Assembly (NCBI GenBank): GCA_964439085.1
Contig: CAYTNB010000073.1
Location: 1 to 12,377 of the forward strand
DNA: 12,377 nt
Origin: JAADIV01 sp964439085
GTDB lineage: Bacteria; Desulfobacterota; Desulfobulbia; Desulfobulbales; VMSU01
Direction: 5' to 3'
The notes beneath the pieces were generated by a model. That model made no database searches. It was not told the DNA's origin and saw only the letters and a program-made list of their open reading frames with translations. How positions within the stretch are numbered: the first letter of the stretch is position 1; the number at the start of each line of letters is the position of its first letter. The position numbers and the translations under genes are program-made. Positions 7,308 through 12,377 of the stretch are shown piece by piece.

Positions 7308-8400
7308 AACTCAGTATGTCTGATTCAAGATCCTTCAAGACGGCCTTAAGGTTTGCCTTAGTATTCTTAATACCTATTTTTTCCCTAATCTGATCACGAT
7401 AAAAATCTATATTACGCTTGGTTGTATTCAACTCCGCAGCAATTTTGACAGTTGTCTTGCCTTGCCTAATTAGGTCGGCAACCTTAAGCTCCATGTGGTT
7501 AAGACGGAAATACTTATGTGATAATCCCTGCATGAATGGGGCGGTAATCTCTCGCAGATTGGTATGGATAATTTTTAAAAATGATTGTTGGGACTCATTT
7601 AGTGCCGACTTTTGCAGGCGTTCGATATAAGGCTCAACCATTTCGTGTACCGCAAACATTATTTTTTGCTCAATTTCCTTGTGCTCCTCTTTGCTTTTCT
7701 GCATTATTTGTTGTAATGCCTGGTTGGTTCCTGCCAAATCGTCTGATTTGACAGTTAACTCGGCCTCCGCCTTCAAGAGACTCTTAGCGGTCTGGCGATA
7801 TTTATTATTTGATTTTTCCAAAGCCTCTATTGCCAGAGACAATTCAGATGTTCTTTCCGTGACCAAAATCTCCAAGCGGGCATTAGTGGTTCGTAATTCA
7901 TACTCGGCCTGCCATTTGGCACACAATGCCGCCGCAAATTGCCATATTTCATGACTGTGAAAAGGCTTTTGAATATATAGCAGACGGTCAGGAGGTTGAA
8001 CTCGGATGGCGATGTCAGCGGGAGAAATATCAGAGTAGGCGGTAACAACAACGATATTAATGTAGGGATCAAGCGCTCTTATTTGCTGAGCTGTCCACAC
8101 TCCGTCCGGGCCTGGTGGCATTCTTACATCAAGAAAAACGGCAAAAAATGGTTGTTGGTTCTGTATCGAATCCTTGACTAACTGAACCGCTGCGTCACCT
8201 TGGCTGCAATATTGCGCTGTAAAACCTGTAGTGTTGGGAACGGGATGATTCTTATCGGTAAATAACTTGTCGGTCAGTTCCTCCAACTTGGAACTTTCCG
8301 CAGAAGAGGTCGACGTTGGGGATAATATTTTCTTATAAGCATTAATAATATCTGGTTCATCATCCACAACCAGAAGACATGGCCCATAGCTGCTGGCCAT
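7306..8400 (-). CDS. Response regulator: REC, coiled coil, LuxR-type HTH
   Basis: Cytoplasmic DNA-binding response regulator, 364 residues, much longer than ordinary NarL-type regulators (about 210). The REC domain (about 7-150) has the acidic pair D13-D14 (VVDDEPD), phosphoacceptor Asp91 (FLDVRMP), Thr110 (VVVTAYSD) and Lys135 (QKPF). It carries an insertion of about 30 residues after the first helix. Residues about 160-250 are a charged coiled coil. Then comes a linker (VHEMVEPYIERLQKS to SHKYF) of the kind preceding LuxR domains in many deltaproteobacterial sensor-regulators. The HTH is at about 300-360 (MELKVADLIRQGKTTVKIA, then KIGIKNTKANL). It follows the hypothetical membrane-protein gene by two bases (TAG-TT-ATG), so the two are co-transcribed. 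Likely partner is the convergent kinase; targets unknown. Confidence 0.9.
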   Translation of the reverse strand: MASSYGPCLLVVDDEPDIINAYKKILSPTSTSSAESSKLEELTDKLFTDKNHPVPNTTGFTAQYCSQGDAAVQLVKDSIQNQQPFFAVFLDVRMPPGPDGVWTAQQIRALDPYINIVVVTAYSDISPADIAIRVQPPDRLLYIQKPFHSHEIWQFAAALCAKWQAEYELRTTNARLEILVTERTSELSLAIEALEKSNNKYRQTAKSLLKAEAELTVKSDDLAGTNQALQQIMQKSKEEHKEIEQKIMFAVHEMVEPYIERLQKSALNESQQSFLKIIHTNLREITAPFMQGLSHKYFRLNHMELKVADLIRQGKTTVKIAAELNTTKRNIDFYRDQIREKIGIKNTKANLKAVLKDLESDILS

Positions 8401-8402
8401 AA

Positions 8403-9284
8403 CTATTTCAGGCCTGGGTTTTTAGATATAAGTTGGAGCTTTTTAATGTATTGCTCCTGATTATCCAATACATCAGTTTCCTGCATATCCTTAATAACTG
8501 AATTGGCAATTCCCTTGATGTCAATTTCGTACTTGTTTTTCTTCTGCTTTGCGGCTCGATCAGCGATAAGTACGCAATAATATCTGGTCAAGATTCTAAT
8601 TCTTGAATCACGTCGAAACAGATATGATTGTCCGCCCAGGGTGTTTAAGAAGAAACTGGCGTGTTCATACAATTTATCCAGTGGCAATTGCAGATTGATA
8701 TCTGATTGACAGTTTTTAAATGTTGACCAACTATAAAATGTAGCCATAATATCTTCAATATCATCATTTTCATAATTTAAGATATCTTTCATAAATGATA
8801 AATCTTTAGGCCCCAAGATGCGGTAGAAATGAGCGGTATTTTTTAATAAGGTAAAAAAATCGCTGGTTTCTGTCGCAACTACAGGAGGATTGTTTAGTAA
8901 TTTAATGACAATCTTGTTGATATGATCTCCTAGTGGCTCGTTTAGCTCGTATGCCTTGATATAATCCTGTTCCGCAAGGTGGTTGTAAAATGATTTAATG
9001 GCCTCGGCTGTTTTCTGACAGGGAATAATTGACGGTTTAACTTCGGTGCCAGTTGATGCTGATTCAGAAGGGGGGGGCGAGTTTGTTGCCTGATTTGTTA
9101 CTTCTGGCGGGCGGTTGTAGTTCGGGTTTTCTATCTGCGGAACTGTCCACGACTCTGGCAGGGGGGGCTTTTTATGGTCGTAAACAACTTTTATGATTAA
9201 CGAAATTGCTAATATTATGATGAGAATAAGGATGATTTTCAGCTTATTTGTCTTTTTGGGAAGTTCTCTATTCGATTTTGTCAT
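8403..9284 (-). CDS. Membrane-anchored hypothetical protein, first gene of the regulator operon
   Basis: I do not recognise this family. The 293-residue protein has a Lys-rich N-terminus, one hydrophobic helix (about 14-34) and a Pro/Ser/Thr-rich tether (about 39-88). A soluble, mostly helical domain (about 90-293) starts AIKSFYNHLAEQDYIKAYEL, which is mildly reminiscent of NTF2-like or tetratricopeptide-type helices. Positive charge before the helix predicts the domain faces the periplasm. It has only two cysteines in the domain and no catalytic motif. It is transcribed first in an operon with the response regulator, so a role as accessory sensor or signal modulator is plausible but unproven. 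Two C tracts near the 5' end (coding strand) are unusual. No clear ribosome site precedes the ATG at 9284. Confidence 0.75.
   Translation of the reverse strand: MTKSNRELPKKTNKLKIILILIIILAISLIIKVVYDHKKPPLPESWTVPQIENPNYNRPPEVTNQATNSPPPSESASTGTEVKPSIIPCQKTAEAIKSFYNHLAEQDYIKAYELNEPLGDHINKIVIKLLNNPPVVATETSDFFTLLKNTAHFYRILGPKDLSFMKDILNYENDDIEDIMATFYSWSTFKNCQSDINLQLPLDKLYEHASFFLNTLGGQSYLFRRDSRIRILTRYYCVLIADRAAKQKKNKYEIDIKGIANSVIKDMQETDVLDNQEQYIKKLQLISKNPGLK
9070..9167 (-). repeat. Two mononucleotide C tracts inside the hypothetical gene
   Basis: On the coding strand a run of seven C (9161-9167, residues 40-41 Pro-Pro) and a run of eight C (9070-9077, Pro70-72) lie within 100 bases in the first quarter of the gene, in otherwise AT-leaning DNA. 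Both are in frame here. Tracts of this length are prone to slippage, so the gene could switch on and off. Confidence 0.6.
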
Positions 9285-9342
9285 GTTGTTAAAAATTGAT
9301 TGTTTATAATTGATATTTCATTATTTTATGATGAATGATATC

Positions 9343-9370
9343 TTGCTTATGGATTTAGGTCAATTATATT
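9343..9370 (+). promoter_or_regulatory. Candidate promoter of the iron-sulfur flavoprotein gene
   Basis: TTGCTT (9343-9348), 16 bases, then TATATT (9365-9370, 5 of 6 to TATAAT) lies 29 bases before the ATG. An imperfect palindrome (GATATTTCAT near 9312 with ATGAATGATATC ending near 9342) sits just upstream in the divergent spacer and might be an operator. Both calls are by eye. Confidence 0.3.
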
Positions 9371-9398
9371 TTTTTATCGAAATAATAAGGAGAAAATT

Positions 9399-9974
9399 AT
9401 GAAGGTTGTCGCTATTAATGGAAGTGCAAGGAAGGGTGGAAACACTGCCCAATTACTTAATATAGCGTTGGATGAATTGCAGAGGGAGGACGTTGAGACA
9501 GAGCTTGTTGAATTGGCCGGTAAACAGGTTTCTGGCTGTATCGCTTGTTATAAGTGTTTTGAGAACAAGGACCAACGTTGTGCCGTGAATAATGATATCG
9601 TTAACGATGTATTGGTCAAAATGGTTGATGCTGATGCCATCCTGCTGGGATCACCAACTTATTTTGCTGATGTATCGGCCAATATGAAGGCGATAATTGA
9701 ACGATGTGGTATGGTTGGCCGGGCCAATGGCAATATGTTCAAAAGAAAATTGGGTGCTGGGGTTGTGGCAGCTCGTAGAGCTGGTGCCTATCAGGTGTTT
9801 AACAGTCTGAACAGCTTTTTTCTTATCGGTGAAATGATTGTTGTTGGTTCCTCTTATTGGAATATTGGTATGGGGCGTGAAAAGGGTGAGGTGCAAGACG
9901 ATACGGAAGGTGTTCAAACCATGCGAGATCTTGGCAAGAATATGGCTTGGCTCCTGAAAAAACTCAAGGCGTAA
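9399..9974 (+). CDS. Iron-sulfur flavoprotein / NADPH-dependent FMN reductase family
   Basis: Cytoplasmic flavodoxin-fold redox protein of 191 residues. The N-terminus MKVVAINGSARKGGNTAQLL is the FMN phosphate-binding loop of the family, and GSPTYFADVSANMKAIIER is the second FMN-binding region. Cys47, Cys50, Cys53 and Cys61 form the compact C-x2-C-x2-C-x7-C motif of archaeal and anaerobe iron-sulfur flavoproteins (ISF), which holds one [4Fe-4S] cluster beside FMN. In known ISF proteins this pair accepts electrons from ferredoxin and reduces O2 or H2O2, or an unknown acceptor. The start is set by AAGGAG (9387-9392). The gene is alone, divergent from the regulator operon and convergent with the cupin gene with only 8 bases between stops. 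Confidence 0.9.
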   Translation: MKVVAINGSARKGGNTAQLLNIALDELQREDVETELVELAGKQVSGCIACYKCFENKDQRCAVNNDIVNDVLVKMVDADAILLGSPTYFADVSANMKAIIERCGMVGRANGNMFKRKLGAGVVAARRAGAYQVFNSLNSFFLIGEMIVVGSSYWNIGMGREKGEVQDDTEGVQTMRDLGKNMAWLLKKLKA

Positions 9975-9982
9975 CCTGCAAG

Positions 9983-10303
9983 TTAATAATGCACCGCCAG
10001 CCAAACGGTATTGCTGGCCTCGCATGTCCATGAGACCCGGTGCCGTTTATGGGCTGGAATATTAAGGTATGCCCCAGCAGTAAGATGAACCCTATGCCCG
10101 GAATCGAAAACTATCTCTGCCTCGCCTTTAATGACTATTATCCATTCGTTATCTTTCTGGTCATACCAGAATCCATGCTCTGATTTATGTCCTCTGGAAA
10201 CAATTCTCTCGATTCGCAAGTTGGGACTATCGCAAATAGTCTCAACAAATTCGCTGATTAAATCAGCAGGGATGTCGGCAAAAATATTTTTTGCTTTTAT
10301 CAT
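9983..10303 (-). CDS. Small single-domain cupin protein
   Basis: A 106-residue cupin, one beta-barrel covering nearly the whole chain. Motif 1 is seen as GHKSEHGFWYDQKDNEW followed by IIVIKGEAEIVF; motif 2 as LTAGAYLNIPAHKRHRV. The His residues and Glu are the likely metal ligands. Close relatives are common stand-alone bacterial cupins of unknown substrate; function is not assigned. An in-frame ATG at 10342 would add 13 residues. I prefer 10303 because GAGGG (10311-10315) sits seven bases upstream of it and a consensus -10 lies between the two starts. Confidence 0.85.
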   Translation of the reverse strand: MIKAKNIFADIPADLISEFVETICDSPNLRIERIVSRGHKSEHGFWYDQKDNEWIIVIKGEAEIVFDSGHRVHLTAGAYLNIPAHKRHRVSWTCEASNTVWLAVHY

Positions 10304-10310
10304 TATAGTT

Positions 10311-10333
10311 CCCTCAATATTGGTTGGATTATA
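10311..10333 (-). promoter_or_regulatory. Candidate -10 box and ribosome site of the cupin gene
   Basis: Read on the minus strand, a perfect TATAAT (10333-10328) is followed after 12 bases by GAGGG (10315-10311) and seven bases later by the ATG at 10303. The -35 region is poor. A transcript starting near 10321 would exclude the longer start at 10342. Confidence 0.35.
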
Positions 10334-10389
10334 TTTTAGCAATTGAACAGAATAAAGCCAAAAAGTCAGTGTAATTTTTTAAACCTGAC

Positions 10390-12201
10390 ATGAAAAAATC
10401 TGTATTTGAATCTATGAACAATGCACCCATACATACACTTAATCAGGTCTTTGGCTATAAAGAATTTCGCCCTTATCAACAGGAAATTATTGAGGCCCTG
10501 ATCGCCGGTCATGATCTTTTTGTTTTGATGCCTACCGGTGGCGGCAAGTCCCTTTGTTTTCAGATACCAGCCCTGCATCGTGCGGGAGTCGCCATTGTGG
10601 TTTCGCCGCTTATTTCTTTAATGAAGGATCAGGTTGATGCCCTTTGTGCTAACGGGGTACGGGCAGCCTACTATAATTCTTCTCTGAACGGCGCAGAGTC
10701 CCGCCAGACCTTGTCCCGTTTACATGATAACCGTCTTGATCTTCTCTATGTCGCACCCGAACGTCTGATGAGTGCCTCTTTTGTAGAACGATTACAAGGG
10801 GTTGATATTTCACTCTTTGCTATTGATGAGGCCCATTGCATCTCCCAATGGGGACATGATTTCAGGCCGGAATATCGCCAACTTGGCCGCCTGCATGAGC
10901 TTTTGCCTGGCCCACCGATTATTGCCCTCACAGCCACCGCTGAGCCTAATACCCAGAAGGATATCTTAAAGGGGCTAAATCTAAGTTCCGCCCGCACCTT
11001 TGTTACTGGGTTTGATCGTCCAAACATCCGTTACACAGTGGTTGATAAGGCCAAGCCAGCTAACCAACTTAAAACTTTTTTGAGCGCTCATCGGGACGAA
11101 GCAGGAATTGTTTACGCCCTGAGCCGCAAGCGAGTGGAGGCTATCACCAAAGATCTCAGGCAGGCCGGAATCGCCGCCGATGCTTATCATGCGGGGTTGA
11201 CAGATACCAGACGTCATGGGGTGCAGGAGGCATTTCTGCGTGATGATATCCAGGTGGTGGTGGCAACTGTTGCCTTTGGAATGGGGATAGATAAATCCAA
11301 TGTCCGCTTCGTTGTCCATTACGATCTGCCCAAAAATATCGAGAGCTATTATCAGGAAACTGGACGGGCAGGGCGGGATGGTTTAAATGCTGAGGCCCTG
11401 TTGCTTTTTGGTTATGGTGATATTGCCATTGCCAGAAGCTTTATAGAAAAGGGACAAAATTCTGCGCATAAGCGTCTCGAACTACATAAATTGAATAGTA
11501 TGGTGTCCTTCGGTGAGGCTCAAAGCTGTCGTAGGCAAATTTTATTGGCCTATTTCGGTGACGAATTACCTGATCCCTGCGGCAATTGTGATATATGTTT
11601 GAATCCGCCTCAGCAAATTGAAGTTACCCAGGAGGCCCGTAAAGCTCTTTCCTGCGTCTATCGGGTTGGGCAACGTTTCGGAATAGGTCATGTAATTGAT
11701 GTCCTGCGTGGTTCTAAAGGCAAACGGCTTTTACAATTTGGTCATAATCGGCTTTCTACCTATGGTATTGGCGAGGACAGATCTCGTGACTTTTGGAGTG
11801 CTCTCCTGCGTAATCTTATTAATCAGGGCTACCTTTTTCAAGATATTGCTAATTATTCTGTCTTGTCTCTGACCAATGATTCCGGGCCTCTGCTGAAAGG
11901 TGAGATAAACTTTCATATGCCTGAACCCAGGATAAGAGCCGCTGCCGCAAAGAAGGAAAGGTCTAAACCGTTGGGTGAAATTGACTACGATCACGATTTG
12001 TTTGAAAAATTGCGGATATTACGCAAGCGTATAGCCGACGAAGATAAGGTGCCGCCTTTTGTGGTGTTTAGTGATGCCAGTCTGGCTGAAATGGCGGCCA
12101 ATAGACCTCTGGACGATGGAGCATTTCTGGCTATAACCGGGGTAGGTAAATATAAGTTGGAACGTTACGGAAACAGGTTCCTGGATGCCTTACGAGACTG
12201 A
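10390..12201 (+). CDS. recQ: ATP-dependent DNA helicase RecQ
   Basis: 3'-5' DNA helicase acting in recombination and stalled-fork repair; 603 residues, the usual bacterial RecQ length. All domains are present in order. These are motif 0 (FRPYQQEII), Walker A MPTGGGKS (47-54), SPLISLMKDQV, DEAH (146-149) with the aromatic-rich loop CISQWGHDFRPEY, TATAEP, motif V (ATVAFGMGIDK) and motif VI QETGRAGRDG (322-331). The zinc site is Cys380, Cys397, Cys400, Cys403. A winged helix (about 411-500) and a C-terminal HRDC domain (about 532-602, ending in ITGVGKYKLERYG) follow. Nothing is missing or broken. The ATG at 10390 has no clear ribosome site; an ATG at 10414 is the alternative, but the first keeps the usual N-terminal helix. 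The gene stands alone and is divergent from the cupin gene. No clear terminator follows. Confidence 0.97.
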   Translation: MKKSVFESMNNAPIHTLNQVFGYKEFRPYQQEIIEALIAGHDLFVLMPTGGGKSLCFQIPALHRAGVAIVVSPLISLMKDQVDALCANGVRAAYYNSSLNGAESRQTLSRLHDNRLDLLYVAPERLMSASFVERLQGVDISLFAIDEAHCISQWGHDFRPEYRQLGRLHELLPGPPIIALTATAEPNTQKDILKGLNLSSARTFVTGFDRPNIRYTVVDKAKPANQLKTFLSAHRDEAGIVYALSRKRVEAITKDLRQAGIAADAYHAGLTDTRRHGVQEAFLRDDIQVVVATVAFGMGIDKSNVRFVVHYDLPKNIESYYQETGRAGRDGLNAEALLLFGYGDIAIARSFIEKGQNSAHKRLELHKLNSMVSFGEAQSCRRQILLAYFGDELPDPCGNCDICLNPPQQIEVTQEARKALSCVYRVGQRFGIGHVIDVLRGSKGKRLLQFGHNRLSTYGIGEDRSRDFWSALLRNLINQGYLFQDIANYSVLSLTNDSGPLLKGEINFHMPEPRIRAAAAKKERSKPLGEIDYDHDLFEKLRILRKRIADEDKVPPFVVFSDASLAEMAANRPLDDGAFLAITGVGKYKLERYGNRFLDALRD

Positions 12202-12240
12202 CTTAACTCTCAGGACTTGTTGAAATAACACTTTATTAAC

Positions 12241-12260
12241 CACAGGTAAGCGAGCCTGTG
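12241..12260. repeat. Small hairpin downstream of recQ
   Basis: CACAGG (12241-12246) and CCTGTG (12255-12260) pair around eight bases, 40 bases past the recQ stop, without a T run. Further on, CCAAGAAA (12266-12273) and TTTCTTGG (12315-12322) are also reverse complements. The spacer 12202-12330 holds no gene I can support; it may be the 3' exon of the intron on the opposite strand. Confidence 0.35.
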
Positions 12261-12330
12261 AGACTCCAAGAAATTTGATTTTCCGATACATTTAAATAAA
12301 TGAGGAGTACCTGTTTTCTTGGTTGACTTG

Positions 12331-12377
12331 GTCGAGTAAGCAAGAGGAACCTCCCCCCAAGCTTCTCACAGAACCGG
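12331..12377 (-). mobile_element. 3' end of a group II intron (domain V closing strand, domain VI), truncated by window edge
   Basis: Read on the minus strand from the right edge, the sequence begins CCGGTTCTGTGAGAAGC, the form of the 3' strand of a group II intron domain V (which would pair with a GAGCCGG lying outside). A hairpin then has AAGC pairing with GCTT and G-rich against CCTC. It ends TTACTCGAC at 12331. This matches domain VI with a candidate branch-point A at 12337, seven bases from an intron end in AC. The intron body and any reverse transcriptase/maturase would lie right of 12377. The recognition is by pattern memory over 47 bases, so moderate confidence; a fragment is possible. 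Confidence 0.55.

Noticed and set aside
9651..10031. 126-codon minus-strand frame across the flavoprotein and cupin ends
   Set aside because: It overlaps two well-supported genes and its translation shows no family resemblance.
1..12377. CRISPR array, tRNA or rRNA genes
   Set aside because: No regularly spaced repeats, cloverleaf or ribosomal RNA signatures were seen on either strand.

Overview
The window reads as a chromosomal piece of an anaerobic, probably sulfur-metabolising bacterium, most likely a Desulfobacterota (Desulfobulbales-like) member. This assignment is inference from gene content. The clues are a Psr/Phs-type molybdoenzyme operon, a compact-motif iron-sulfur flavoprotein, a LuxR-type regulator with the pre-HTH linker common in deltaproteobacterial regulators, an AT-leaning base composition, and low gene density with structured spacers. 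No ribosomal or other phylogenetic marker gene is present, so the lineage stays unproven.

Layout. Bases 1-1115 hold the 3' part of an Nramp-type metal transporter gene that continues into a C-terminal universal-stress-protein (USP) domain; its start lies left of the window. A 268-base spacer carries a candidate operator and promoter for a three-gene operon (1384-5127). That operon encodes a Tat-exported molybdopterin oxidoreductase, a four-cluster ferredoxin-like subunit and an eight-helix NrfD/PsrC quinone-binding membrane subunit. Together they form a periplasm-facing polysulfide/thiosulfate-reductase-like complex that would couple the menaquinone pool to a sulfur compound. The true substrate cannot be read from sequence.

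Bases 5128-5590 contain no convincing protein gene but are highly structured. There is a long near-perfect hairpin (5153-5211), a consensus -35 box (5214-5219), a second long bulged stem (5288-5360), a short GC hairpin (5362-5375) and a strong bidirectional terminator (5401-5440). This is the best candidate for something undescribed here: a small RNA or a miniature mobile repeat.

Bases 5591-9284 form a signalling island. A membrane histidine kinase on the + strand converges on a minus-strand pair: a membrane-anchored hypothetical protein, then (2 bases later) a REC-coiled coil-LuxR response regulator. The hypothetical gene carries two long C tracts near its 5' end that could slip. A divergent spacer leads to an iron-sulfur flavoprotein gene (9399-9974), which converges with 8 bases to spare on a small cupin gene (minus, to 10303). 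A second divergent spacer precedes a full-length RecQ helicase (10390-12201).

The last 47 bases, read on the minus strand, look like the 3' end of a group II intron (domain V closing strand plus domain VI). Most of that element, and any maturase gene, would lie beyond the right edge.
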